DNA from: Oleispirillum sp963668495
GTDB lineage: Bacteria; Pseudomonadota; Alphaproteobacteria; Rhodospirillales; Rhodospirillaceae
Direction of reading: 5' to 3'
Length of the DNA: 64,000 bases
NCBI GenBank assembly: GCA_963668495.1
Contig: OY764545.1
Span: 744,001-808,000 of the forward strand
Shown piece after piece: positions 35,646-43,608 of this stretch (position 1 is its first letter; each line of letters begins with the position of its first letter). The translations under genes were made by a program, and so were the position numbers. Under the pieces are notes generated by a model. That model worked only from the letters and a program-made list of their open reading frames with translations. It ran no database searches and had not been told where the DNA came from.

Positions 35646-35689
35646 ACCAAATACGCAATACGATTAGCTCGACCATCCACCAATGAACC

Positions 35690-35730
35690 AAAGGGGCTGG
35701 CAGTCATTTTAAAAGGACTCCAGCCCCTTT
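35690..35730 (+). terminator. hairpin terminator after acnA
   Basis: AAAGGGGCTGG at 35690-35700 pairs with CCAGCCCCTTT at 35720-35730, with further AGTC/GACT pairing inside. Only a short T run follows, so termination may be partial. Confidence 0.7.
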
Positions 35731-35835
35731 GCAGCATTTGCAATACAACGTGAGGGTGATTTTCCGCAGTGTTGCAGTTTATATGGTATACTGCACTTAT
35801 CGTTCACAAGAACAACAGGATTACGGGAGGCCCCA

Positions 35836-36024
35836 ATGACGTATTTGCCCCTGCACGGTCCTTTGGATACCTTGCCGGTTTTTGTTTCCCCCGATATGCG
35901 GGAACCAACTTTGCAGGATATGTGTGCCGATCCGATTTTCATTGCGATTTTAAAACGTGATGGCCTACCGGTTTCTGAATTTCAGACCCTGATGAAACAG
36001 GCCCGCAGTCGGCTGAGCGCGTAA
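35836..36024 (+). CDS. small protein of a tandem paralogous trio (copy 1)
   Basis: A 62-residue protein that I cannot assign to a family. The C-terminal two thirds (MREPTLQDMCADPIFIAILK then RDGLPVSEFQTLMKQARSRL) match the other two copies: an E-P-x-L-x-D opening, ADP, an I/VLKRDG turn and a helical end finishing RL. It looks like two or three short amphipathic helices with no membrane part. The ATG follows GGGAGG at five bases, a strong ribosome site, which supports a real gene. The N-terminal 20 residues differ among copies. Confidence 0.7.
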   Translation: MTYLPLHGPLDTLPVFVSPDMREPTLQDMCADPIFIAILKRDGLPVSEFQTLMKQARSRLSA

Positions 36025-36067
36025 TTCCCTTTTTCCCAGTAGATCATTTCCCAAAACATGATCACAG

Positions 36068-36092
36068 CAGGCAGTGTTTTCAGCACTGCCTG
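36068..36092 (+). terminator. hairpin terminator after copy 1
   Basis: CAGGCAGTG (36068-36076) and CACTGCCTG (36084-36092) form a perfect 9-bp stem with a 7-base loop, followed by TTTGTGTG. It separates copy 1 from copy 2, so the copies may be independently expressed. Confidence 0.75.
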
Positions 36093-36225
36093 TTTGTGTG
36101 ATGGAAACCAGTAATTCTACGGCTGGTCGGGGTTTTATATGGACATATGCATACTCCATATATTACTTTCGTCGTGTTGCAAGTGGCGAGAAAAAAACGC
36201 CGTAGTTGTATGTTGGAGTCAGTCA

Positions 36226-36432
36226 ATGTCCAAATCATCGTTAGTAGTCAAACCAGCAACTGAAGAGCCTCAGGATATAACTGAGCTGACTATGGAACCT
36301 GACCTCGCTGATTTGTATAACGACCCCACACTTCATGCCCTGCTTCGAAGTGACAACCTTAAGTTGGGCGGCCTGCAAGACGTAATCACCAAGGTTCAAG
36401 TTAAGCTTGATGCGCGGTTGAAAAAACTGTGA
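36226..36432 (+). CDS. small protein of a tandem paralogous trio (copy 2)
   Basis: A 68-residue protein of unknown function. The conserved part reads MEPDLADLYNDPTLHALLRS then DNLKLGGLQDVITKVQVKLD, aligning residue for residue with copies 1 and 3 but with NDP for ADP and RSDNL for KRDGL. It is the most divergent of the three and has a basic C-terminal extension (ARLKKL). The ATG at 36226 follows TTGGAG at seven bases. A frame open from 36139 is not used because it has no ribosome site. About 215 bp of AT-rich non-coding DNA follows. Confidence 0.7.
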   Translation: MSKSSLVVKPATEEPQDITELTMEPDLADLYNDPTLHALLRSDNLKLGGLQDVITKVQVKLDARLKKL

Positions 36433-36649
36433 CTCCTTCTGTGATGGCGCACACAGTTGAGTTTCTGCGACTGTGACAGAACAGTGTGGCTTTTATAAAG
36501 CTATTTTAAAAACCATCCGTTCCCTATAGACAAGCGCCCCAAAACACATTACATCATGATCGCAAGGCTAAAAGTTACCTTGTTACATTCCCCAATTGGG
36601 TGAATTTATGCTGATGTGCCATGTATGGACCCAATGACAGAGACGTGCC

Positions 36650-36835
36650 ATGACAACAGTTAGCTCGCTTGTGCCAAAACAAAACATGACGTCACCTTAT
36701 GCCGATGCGCAAGAGCCTCGGCTGGACGACCTGTACGCAGACCCATTGTTGCAGGCGGTTTTGAAGCGTGATGGGGTGAATTTGTCGACGCTAAAAGAAG
36801 TTGTGAAAAATGCACAGGAAAGACTGGCAGCCTAG
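36650..36835 (+). CDS. small protein of a tandem paralogous trio (copy 3)
   Basis: A 61-residue protein of unknown function. Its conserved part, EPRLDDLYADPLLQAVLKRD then GVNLSTLKEVVKNAQERLAA, is closest to the consensus of the trio. The N-terminus, MTTVSSLVPKQNMTSPYADA, is not shared. No membrane segment or cysteine is present. The SD is weaker than for the other two (AGAGACG). The gene has its own 215-bp upstream region, and the next gene, a TehA-like channel, starts 129 bp later on the same strand. Confidence 0.7.
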   Translation: MTTVSSLVPKQNMTSPYADAQEPRLDDLYADPLLQAVLKRDGVNLSTLKEVVKNAQERLAA

Positions 36836-36964
36836 CAAAATCAGTCTTTCACGCTTTACCACACGGAAACAACACGGTTTCTTTCTATCCACTGTTTTAT
36901 TCCGAGCGCTTCGGCCCCATTTATAAAGGGATAGTTCCACGTCCTTTCGGCATGGGAGCGCGCC

Positions 36965-37933
36965 ATGGTCACTCCAGTAGTATCCAGATTAGCCCGTACA
37001 CCGACACCAACCGGGGGGCTTGCCCTCGGCATCGCGAGCCTTGCCATGGTTTGGGAGCAGCTTTTGCCCAGCGGCGGTAGTATTCAATGGGCTGGGGCCA
37101 CTATTGCCGGAGCCATCTGTCTGGCTTTGATCATCAAATTCACCTTGAATCCTAAAATCCTGTGGCTGGAGTTATCCCACCCCGTTATCGGGTCCGTTGT
37201 GCCTACGCTTGCCATGGCCTTGATGATTGTGAGTGTCACGGTGTCCCAATTGGACACAGGTTTGGCGATTGCCCTATGGCTTCTGGCAATTATTGCCCAT
37301 TTCTGTTTCTTGGTTGCCTTCATGGCTCACCGCCTTCAGGATTGGCATCTGACTCCCATGAACCCAAGTTGGTTTGTGCCACCGATTGGTCCGGTGGTTG
37401 CGGTTCTGACCACCCCTGCCCCCGGCTTGCTACCCATATCTGAGACTATCTTGTGGTTCGGGTTGGGGTCATATGCGGTTATGCTGCCTTTGATGATTCA
37501 CCGCATCATGTTTAAGGCGGAATTTCCTGCTGCCGCCAAACCGACAATCGCCATCCTTGCCGCCCCCCCGAACCTATGCCTTGCCGGATATTTGACATTC
37601 ACCGGGCATACCGCAGATACCACTTTGGTCATCGGCCTACTGATGCTTGGCACCTTAATGTCGGTGGTTGTTTACCTTGCGTTTTGGGAACTGTTGCGCC
37701 TGCCATTTAGCCCAGCCTATGCGGCCTTTACCTTCCCGACGGTGATTGCCGCATCTGCGACCTTTCAGGCTGCAAAGTTTATGCACGAAATCGGATTTTC
37801 AAACGATCTGGTTCAAGCCCTGAATCAATGGGGTTTTGTACAAATAACCATAGCCACTGCGATCGTTGCGTACGTTGCCTTGCGCTATACCCGGTACTAT
37901 GGTCCACGCCTGAAAAAGCCGATCACTGCTTAA
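36965..37933 (+). CDS. TehA/SLAC1-like (TDT family) transporter
   Basis: A 322-residue protein with about ten membrane segments. The block MNPSWFVPPIGPVVAVLTTP is the usual TDT signature, and MPTPTGGLALGIASLA-like sequence near the start (TPTGGLALGIASLAMVWEQL) is also typical. Relatives include TehA (tellurite resistance), sulfite exporters and anion channels; the specific substrate is unknown. The ATG at 36965 follows GGGAG at six bases. It is convergent with yggS, 33 bp apart. Confidence 0.85.
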   Translation: MVTPVVSRLARTPTPTGGLALGIASLAMVWEQLLPSGGSIQWAGATIAGAICLALIIKFTLNPKILWLELSHPVIGSVVPTLAMALMIVSVTVSQLDTGLAIALWLLAIIAHFCFLVAFMAHRLQDWHLTPMNPSWFVPPIGPVVAVLTTPAPGLLPISETILWFGLGSYAVMLPLMIHRIMFKAEFPAAAKPTIAILAAPPNLCLAGYLTFTGHTADTTLVIGLLMLGTLMSVVVYLAFWELLRLPFSPAYAAFTFPTVIAASATFQAAKFMHEIGFSNDLVQALNQWGFVQITIATAIVAYVALRYTRYYGPRLKKPITA

Positions 37934-37966
37934 GGTTCGGGTCTGCCTCCTCAGCAGACCCAGCCC

Positions 37967-38632
37967 CTAGGACCGAGCACCAAATATTGCGGAGCCGACG
38001 CGGATGTAACTTGCGCCTTGGCTGATGGCGACCGGGTAATCATCGCTCATCCCCATGCTCAGCACCTGAATTCCATTGCGCTTGGCAATTTTGCGTAACA
38101 AGGCAAAATGCGGTGCAGGCTCCTGATCTACTGGCGGAATACACATCAGACCTGCAATGTCCAAATTCCAGTCTTCGCGACATTGCCGCAGGAACCCATC
38201 CGCATCCTTCGGCAACACGCCTGCCTTTTGCGGCTCACATCCCGTATTGATCTGCACAAACAGTCGCGGCAAAACCATACCCTTATCCCGACACGCCACC
38301 AGTGCCTGTGCCAATTTTGCCCGATCCACGGTTTGAATGACATCGAACACCTGTACTGCATCCTCTGTCTTATTGCTTTGCAGCGGGCCAATCAGATGCA
38401 ATTCAATGTCCGGGTATTCGGCGCGCAACGGCGGCCATTTTTCTGCCGCTTCCTGAACCCGGTTTTCGCCAAAACAACGCTGTCCGGCAGCAAGGGCCTC
38501 TGAGATCGCCGCCACGGGCTTGGTCTTGGACACGGCAATCAACTGTGTTCGTTCGACGGGTTTTTCGGCATATTTCGCCGCTTTTTCCATTCCTGCCTTC
38601 ACCTGAGCCAGATTTTCCGCAATAGTCGTCAC
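37967..38632 (-). CDS. yggS: pyridoxal phosphate homeostasis protein YggS
   Basis: A 221-residue PLP-binding TIM-barrel protein: TQLIAVSKTKPVAAISEALA with the PLP Lys near residue 34, FGENRVQEAAEKW, LHLIGPLQSNKTEDAVQVFD, and GMSDDYPVAISQGASYIRVG at the C-terminus. It buffers cellular PLP and affects amino acid metabolism. The frame is open to 38791, but a GTG at 38632 behind AAGGACAAGG gives the normal length. It is divergent from thiE with a 28-bp gap. Confidence 0.93.
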   Translation of the reverse strand: MTTIAENLAQVKAGMEKAAKYAEKPVERTQLIAVSKTKPVAAISEALAAGQRCFGENRVQEAAEKWPPLRAEYPDIELHLIGPLQSNKTEDAVQVFDVIQTVDRAKLAQALVACRDKGMVLPRLFVQINTGCEPQKAGVLPKDADGFLRQCREDWNLDIAGLMCIPPVDQEPAPHFALLRKIAKRNGIQVLSMGMSDDYPVAISQGASYIRVGSAIFGARS

Positions 38633-38660
38633 GTGCCTTGTCCTTGATGGAGAATACCTG

Positions 38661-39284
38661 GTGCGCACCATAGCAAGCGTTGCCCACGCGCTCAATGCCC
38701 GAAACCAAACCGCTGCATTACCTGCCCTGTTGGCAATGACAGATACTCTACGTTGCCCGGACCCGTCGAAGCTTTTGCCCCTATTTCCCAAAGGCAGTGC
38801 TCTGATCTATCGCAATGGCGACCACCCGGATCGGTTTGCCATCGGTCTATCTTTACGGCAGGCTTGTCAAGACGCGCACATTCCATTCATCTGGGCCGGT
38901 GATGCGAGCGGAGCCATCGCCATAGACGCCGACGGCCTGCATCTGCGCGATCAACCGGAAAGCCACCTGCGCGAGGCCTCGCTTTGGCGTCAGCATGCGC
39001 CGGATAGATTGCTTTTGGCGGCGGCACATTCAGAAACGGCTCTACAGGATGCTGCAGCAATCCATGCCAATGCGGTGTTGCTTTCCCCTGTCTTTCCAAC
39101 CCAAACCCATCCGGGGGCGCCAAACCTTGGTCTGACACAGTTCATCGCCTTATGTCGAGCCTGCACGATCCCGGTTTATGCTCTGGGCGGCATTACTGAT
39201 GACAATTGTGCAGATTTGCTCGATACACCCTGCGTCGGTATTGCCGGAATTGACTGGGTGCTCTCACTTTCCTCTCAGGCATAA
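38661..39284 (+). CDS. thiE: thiamine phosphate synthase-like protein
   Basis: A 207-residue TIM-barrel protein of the ThiE/TenI type: GSALIYRNGDHPDRFAIGLS, AIDADGLHLRDQPES, LLSPVFPTQTHPGAPNLGL, and IPVYALGGITDDNCADLL. The HP-G and GGI phosphate-binding elements are present, but the pyrimidine-side residues are less clear than in ThiE, so a regulatory TenI-like role is possible. The start is GTG at 38661 behind GGAG. No TPP riboswitch can fit in the 28-bp gap to yggS. Confidence 0.75.
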   Translation: MRTIASVAHALNARNQTAALPALLAMTDTLRCPDPSKLLPLFPKGSALIYRNGDHPDRFAIGLSLRQACQDAHIPFIWAGDASGAIAIDADGLHLRDQPESHLREASLWRQHAPDRLLLAAAHSETALQDAAAIHANAVLLSPVFPTQTHPGAPNLGLTQFIALCRACTIPVYALGGITDDNCADLLDTPCVGIAGIDWVLSLSSQA

Positions 39285-39313
39285 AAAAACGAGGCGGTCC
39301 AAAGACCGCCTCG
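39283..39313 (-). terminator. terminator of porin 1
   Basis: CGAGGCGGTC (39290-39299) pairs perfectly with GACCGCCTCG (39304-39313) around CAAA. Read on the minus strand it ends in a run of seven T, partly from the thiE stop codon region. It is positioned 28 bp after the porin 1 stop. Confidence 0.9.
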
Positions 39314-39340
39314 CCAATATCGGATTGATCCAAATGGATC

Positions 39341-40492
39341 TTAGAAGGACAGAGCCAAACCGACGGCACCACCAAATGCGCCTTCGTTGCCATTGCGGCC
39401 ATTGTTGGCAACGCCTTTGCCTTCATTTTCTGCATCGACGAAATCAAGTTCAGCGAACAGATCAACGCCTGCACCCAGTTTGTAGGTACCTGCCAATTGA
39501 TAGGTGCTGACTTCATCGTTGCCTTCAGTTGCAGCAACAGTGCCACCAACAACGTCATCGCCACGAACAGAGGAATTGAAGTAGGTGAAGGAAACGCCGT
39601 ACGGACCTTCTTCATAGGAAGCACCAACGTTCCATGCAGTACCATCAGCTGCAGCGCTGCTGGTGTACATGTTCGCGATTTGACGCATGTAACCACCACC
39701 AACGGTGAAACCTTGGTAAGACAAGTTCAAACCAGCACCAATGTTTTGGATTTCATTGTCTTCAATGGCTGTAACCGTATTGTCGTCCATGATGGTGTAA
39801 GTGGCAGCAGCAGCAATGCCGACGCCTGCATATTCACCTTCATAGGACAGAGCAGCAGTCCATGCCTGATCCCAGCTGGTTGCTTTTGCAACGGTTTCTG
39901 AGTTGGTGACACCAGAATTTGCATCATCGCCCGCATCGTTGTTGGACGGGGTGAAGGACAAGCCCAGTTGCAAACCATACATACGCGGTGTGAAGTAGGT
40001 AAGTTTGTTGGCGTCATCCAGATTGGTCTGTGCAACTTCCAAGGAATTCACAACATACGGCAAAATATTTTGCAGGTCAGAACCATCGCCGGCAGTGCCC
40101 AAAACAGATACGGACGGTGCCATCACTGCAGACAAAGATGCCGCATCATCGTGAGAGCCCAGAATCAATTGACCGTATTTGCCGGAAACATACATGTAGC
40201 TTTCATCGATGATGTCATCGCCGTTGTTGTTGGAACCAGCTTCCAACTCAACTTGCAGACCAACAGTCATGCCGTTGTCGAGAGTGGTTTCACCGATGAA
40301 ATGAATTTCAGAGTTACCTTGAACGTCAAAGCTATTGACGTTGCCGGCATAATCGCCGTCCTGATCAGCTGCGGCCATCCAGTAATTCATGAAGCCACCA
40401 ACGTTCAGCTTAATCGGGTCAGCAGCTTGTGCAGTCGGTGCGAATGCGCCAGCAGCCAGCAGGGCAGTGGTGCCAAACAGAATCTTTTTCAT
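39341..40492 (-). CDS. outer-membrane porin (tandem copy 1)
   Basis: A 383-residue outer-membrane beta-barrel. Signal peptide MKKILFGTTALLAAGAFAPT ends at AQA; the mature chain begins ADPIKLNVGGFMNYWMAAAD. It ends with AVGLALSF, whose terminal Phe is the BAM recognition residue. It belongs to the alphaproteobacterial general porin family (trimeric, about 16 strands). Three ATG codons lie in a row; the third, at 40492, is six bases from AAGGA and matches the other copies. The block around DVQGNSEIHFIGETTLDNGM is identical in copy 2. Confidence 0.93.
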   Translation of the reverse strand: MKKILFGTTALLAAGAFAPTAQAADPIKLNVGGFMNYWMAAADQDGDYAGNVNSFDVQGNSEIHFIGETTLDNGMTVGLQVELEAGSNNNGDDIIDESYMYVSGKYGQLILGSHDDAASLSAVMAPSVSVLGTAGDGSDLQNILPYVVNSLEVAQTNLDDANKLTYFTPRMYGLQLGLSFTPSNNDAGDDANSGVTNSETVAKATSWDQAWTAALSYEGEYAGVGIAAAATYTIMDDNTVTAIEDNEIQNIGAGLNLSYQGFTVGGGYMRQIANMYTSSAAADGTAWNVGASYEEGPYGVSFTYFNSSVRGDDVVGGTVAATEGNDEVSTYQLAGTYKLGAGVDLFAELDFVDAENEGKGVANNGRNGNEGAFGGAVGLALSF

Positions 40493-40498
40493 CATCAT

Positions 40499-40727
40499 TC
40501 CTTACAGTGTAATGTCATAGCGTAGCTATACGGCTGTTTCGTACATTAGCCCTTTACCCTTTTCGGTCAACGATGATCCACAACATAGGCACTTGGCCAG
40601 AACGTTTCATGGTAACCTGTGACATTACAGCAACACTATAGCGATACATTATCTTGCCCATCCACCCATAGAAATGGGGCGGTCTTACGACCGCCCCAAA
40701 TCAATAGTCAATTAAGATCAAATGATC
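40499..40727 (-). promoter_or_regulatory. porin 1 upstream region with inverted TGACATTACA motif
   Basis: TGTAATGTCA at 40508-40517 and its exact complement TGACATTACA at 40620-40629 flank the porin 1 promoter region. Variants of the same motif occur upstream of porin 2 (41878, 41986, 42048). The terminator of porin 2 lies at 40676-40697 in the same gap. Confidence 0.4.
40676..40697 (-). terminator. hairpin after porin 2
   Basis: GGGGCGGTC (40676-40684) and GACCGCCCC (40689-40697) form a perfect 9-bp stem with a four-base loop, 31 bp after the porin 2 stop. The T run on the minus strand is short. Confidence 0.75.
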
Positions 40728-41843
40728 TTAGAAGGACAGAGCCAGACCGACAACGCCGCCGACAGCACCTTCGTTGCCTGCGCTTGCGTTGTTGTCACCT
40801 TCTTTGTCACCATTGACATAGCCAAGTTCAGCGAACAGATCGACGCCTGCACCCAGTTTGTAGGTACCAGCAACTTGGTAGACATCCAGTTCGTCGTCTT
40901 GAGCAACAGCGCGGCTGCCAGTTGCATCAGAGGTGTAGTAAGCCACGGAAACAGCGTACGGGCCTTCTGCATAGGAAGCACCAACATGCCAGCCGAAGCC
41001 ATCGTTAGCAGCATTTGCGGTGTCTTCGTTCGCAATCACACGTGCAACGCCACCACCAACAGTGAAGCCTTGGTAGGAAACATTCAGGCCACCGGTGATT
41101 TCTTGGACAGAACCGTCTTGAGCAACGTTTGCAGTGTTGTCGTCAGCAACGAGGTAACCTGCAGAAGCTTTCACGCCGATGCCATCGTAATCAGCAGTGT
41201 AGTTCAGGCCGAATGCCCATGCGTCATCAAAGTTAGCACGCTTGGTAACGGATTCAGAGTTGGAAACGTTGGTATCGTCACCAGCACCGTTGTTGGACGG
41301 GATGTAGGACACACCTGCTTGCAAGCCGTACATACGCGGAGTGAAGTAAGTGATTTTGTTTTCGTCACCGGTGATGTTTTGACCAACCAGAACTTGGTTG
41401 ACAGCATACGGCAGAACGTTAACCAGATCGGAACCATCGCCAATCACACCCAGGACGGACACGGACGGTGCCAAAACTTGGGATTTGTAGGACGCATCGT
41501 CGTCGGAACCGATGAAGACTTTACCGTACTTGCCAGAGAAGTACATGAAGCTTTCGTCAATGATGTCGTCGCCATTGTTGTTGGAACCGGCTTCCAGTTC
41601 AACTTGCAGACCAACAGTCATGCCGTTGTCGAGGGTGGTTTCACCGATGAAATGAATTTCGGAGTTACCTTGAACGTCAAAGCTGTTGACGTTGCCTGCA
41701 TAGTCGCCGTCTTGGTCAGCTGCAACCATGTAGTAGTTCATGAAGCCGCCAACGCTCAGCTTGATCGGATCAGCAGCTTGTGCAGAAGCGGAGAAGGAAG
41801 CAGCAGCCAGAAGGGCGGTGGTGCCAAACAGAATTTTTTTCAT
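40728..41843 (-). CDS. outer-membrane porin (tandem copy 2)
   Basis: A 371-residue porin. Signal peptide MKKILFGTTALLAAASFSAS to AQA, mature start ADPIKLSVGGFMNYYMVAAD, and C-terminal VVGLALSF. Residues about 37-92 are identical to copy 1, while surface-loop regions (for example around TGDENKITYF and NDGFGWHVGA) differ. That is the pattern expected for porins that vary in loop specificity. Expression is probably controlled separately, since it has its own upstream region and terminator. Confidence 0.93.
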   Translation of the reverse strand: MKKILFGTTALLAAASFSASAQAADPIKLSVGGFMNYYMVAADQDGDYAGNVNSFDVQGNSEIHFIGETTLDNGMTVGLQVELEAGSNNNGDDIIDESFMYFSGKYGKVFIGSDDDASYKSQVLAPSVSVLGVIGDGSDLVNVLPYAVNQVLVGQNITGDENKITYFTPRMYGLQAGVSYIPSNNGAGDDTNVSNSESVTKRANFDDAWAFGLNYTADYDGIGVKASAGYLVADDNTANVAQDGSVQEITGGLNVSYQGFTVGGGVARVIANEDTANAANDGFGWHVGASYAEGPYAVSVAYYTSDATGSRAVAQDDELDVYQVAGTYKLGAGVDLFAELGYVNGDKEGDNNASAGNEGAVGGVVGLALSF

Positions 41844-42155
41844 CGTCTTTCCCTAAATAATAAGAGGACGTTTTTTATGTGATGTCACACCCCCCGGTGC
41901 AAACATCTAAACCTATCTCTTAAGGCCACATTCCCCGCGGGAAATCAATTCACCCGATGGTTTATCGTGGTGGTTTGCCCCCATGTGTGACATTTACAAC
42001 ACAGTTTCGAAATATAGTGCCTCATTTGACGGCAATTGATGCCAAAAGTGACATCATAACAGATGATCCTGCAACTTAATATCAATTGCGAATAGCCAAC
42101 AAAAAACGGGGCGGCCAATTGGCCACCCCGCCTTTAAACTTCTTCGTTCTGAAAC
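41844..42155. other. intergenic region between porins 2 and 3
   Basis: This 312-bp gap should hold the porin 2 promoter. It contains TGTGATGTCACA (41878-41889, palindromic), TGTGACATTTACA (41986-41998) and GTGACATCATAAC (42048-42060), all variants of the motif before porin 1. The terminator of porin 3 is at 42101-42130. No coding sequence is seen. Confidence 0.5.
42101..42130 (-). terminator. terminator of porin 3
   Basis: CGGGGCGGCC (42107-42116) pairs with GGCCACCCCG (42121-42130) around AATT with one mismatch; on the minus strand it is followed by six T. Confidence 0.85.
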
Positions 42156-43265
42156 TTAGAATTTCAGTTTCAGACCGACAACGCCACCAACAGCACCGTC
42201 ATTTTCGGTGGTGGTGTTTGCATTTTCGTCATCTTCGGTCATGTACGCAATTTGACCGAACAGATCAACGCCTGCGCCCAGTTTGTAGTTACCGCCCAGT
42301 TTGTAGACTTGGAATTCGTCGTTACCAGCGGCAGCATCATCATGGGTATCAGATTTGGTGTAGCTCAAGGACACTGCATACGGGCCTTCAGCATACATGA
42401 CACCGACATCGTAAGCAAAACCATCGGAGTCATTATCAACGCTGCTATCAACGCTAGCAATACGGCGTTTCACGCCACCGCCAACGGTGAAGCCTTGGTA
42501 AGACAGAGCCAAACCACCTTGAATGTCTTTGGTTTCGTTGTCGCGTGCAACGATGTTGTTATCATCATAAGTGATGTAACCAGCAGAAGCTTTAACGCCA
42601 ACGCCACCAAAGGTTTCATTATAGCTCAGAGAGAATGCCCATGCTTCGTCCCAGCTAGCGCGTTTTACGACGCTTTCAGAGTTGGAAACATCGGTGTCAT
42701 CACCAAATGCATTGTTGGACGGAACATAAGAAATACCTGCTTGCAAACCGTACATACGCGGTGTGAAGTAAGAAACTTTGTTCGCATCGCCGTTTTCAGT
42801 TTCGTTCACGTCCAGAACGTTGACGGTGCTGATCAGATACTTGTTGGTATCGCCTTCACCCCAACCTTTACCCATTTGGGACGCTTCCGGTGCTTGCACT
42901 GCGGACAGATAAACAACGTCGTTTTCAGAACCGACGATCAATTTACCATATTTACCGGAAACCCAGATGTAGGACTCATCGATGACGTCGTCACCGTTGT
43001 TGTTCGCACCAGCTTCAAGCTCAACTTGAACACCGATGGTCATGCCGTTGTCCAGAGTGGTTTTGCCTTTGAAGTGGATTTCGCCTTCGCCTTGAACGTC
43101 AAAGCTGTTGACATTCAAACCAGCGGAATCGTCTTGATCAGCTGCAGCAACCCAGTATTCCATGTAACCGCCGACGCTCAGCTTGATCGGATCAGCAGCT
43201 TGAGCAGTCGGTGCAAATGCGCCAGCAGCCAGAAGGGCAGTGGTGCCAAACAGAATCTTTTTCAT
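42156..43265 (-). CDS. outer-membrane porin (tandem copy 3)
   Basis: A 369-residue porin with the same signal peptide as copy 1 (MKKILFGTTALLAAGAFAPT), mature start ADPIKLSVGGYMEYWVAAAD, and C-terminal VVGLKLKF. It is the most divergent of the three: the conserved block becomes DVQGEGEIHFKGKTTLDNGM, and an acidic loop appears as MTEDDENANTTTENDG near the end. Likely a trimeric general diffusion porin like its neighbours. Confidence 0.93.
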   Translation of the reverse strand: MKKILFGTTALLAAGAFAPTAQAADPIKLSVGGYMEYWVAAADQDDSAGLNVNSFDVQGEGEIHFKGKTTLDNGMTIGVQVELEAGANNNGDDVIDESYIWVSGKYGKLIVGSENDVVYLSAVQAPEASQMGKGWGEGDTNKYLISTVNVLDVNETENGDANKVSYFTPRMYGLQAGISYVPSNNAFGDDTDVSNSESVVKRASWDEAWAFSLSYNETFGGVGVKASAGYITYDDNNIVARDNETKDIQGGLALSYQGFTVGGGVKRRIASVDSSVDNDSDGFAYDVGVMYAEGPYAVSLSYTKSDTHDDAAAGNDEFQVYKLGGNYKLGAGVDLFGQIAYMTEDDENANTTTENDGAVGGVVGLKLKF

Positions 43266-43608
43266 AACAATCCCTCATTTAGAGTAGGATATTTGTGTCA
43301 GTCCCAGCCCCGCACGGTGGAACCTTGTGGGTTATCAGGAAGCCATTAAAACCATGCTTCGTCAACGCGAAAGCCTCTAACTTTTCTGTTTCGTTTTTTA
43401 GGTGTGGCTTTCATGCCACACACCCGATATGTCAGGGACAAAATCGGGTTTCCACTTAATAGGTGTCGCCCCTTTGTGGCTCTGGGCTGGACTTTTCGCG
43501 AAAATCCGTTCATTAAGGCTGGACGCATGCCGTACATCACGACAAACTATGGCGGCCTTGATCGGGTTTGCGTGCACCTGATGCCCACTCCAAAGATGAT
43601 GATTGACC
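43266..43608. other. intergenic region between porin 3 and the DUF3576 gene
   Basis: These 343 bp lie between divergent genes and should hold both promoters. Two structures are visible: a 7-bp hairpin GTGTGGC/GCCACAC at 43402-43421, and the perfect palindrome TTTTCGCGAAAA at 43493-43504, about 105 bp before the DUF3576 start. Short open frames here look non-coding. The TGTGACATTACA-type motif of the other porin regions is not clearly present. Confidence 0.45.

Noticed and set aside
38633..38660. TPP riboswitch upstream of the thiE-like gene
   Set aside because: Only 28 bp separate it from yggS, too short for the element, and no THI-box sequence is seen.
40722..43349. Plus-strand frames of about 365-386 codons opposite porins 2 and 3
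   Set aside because: Porin codon bias leaves the antisense strand open; the frames mirror the porin repeats and have no start signals or independent motifs.
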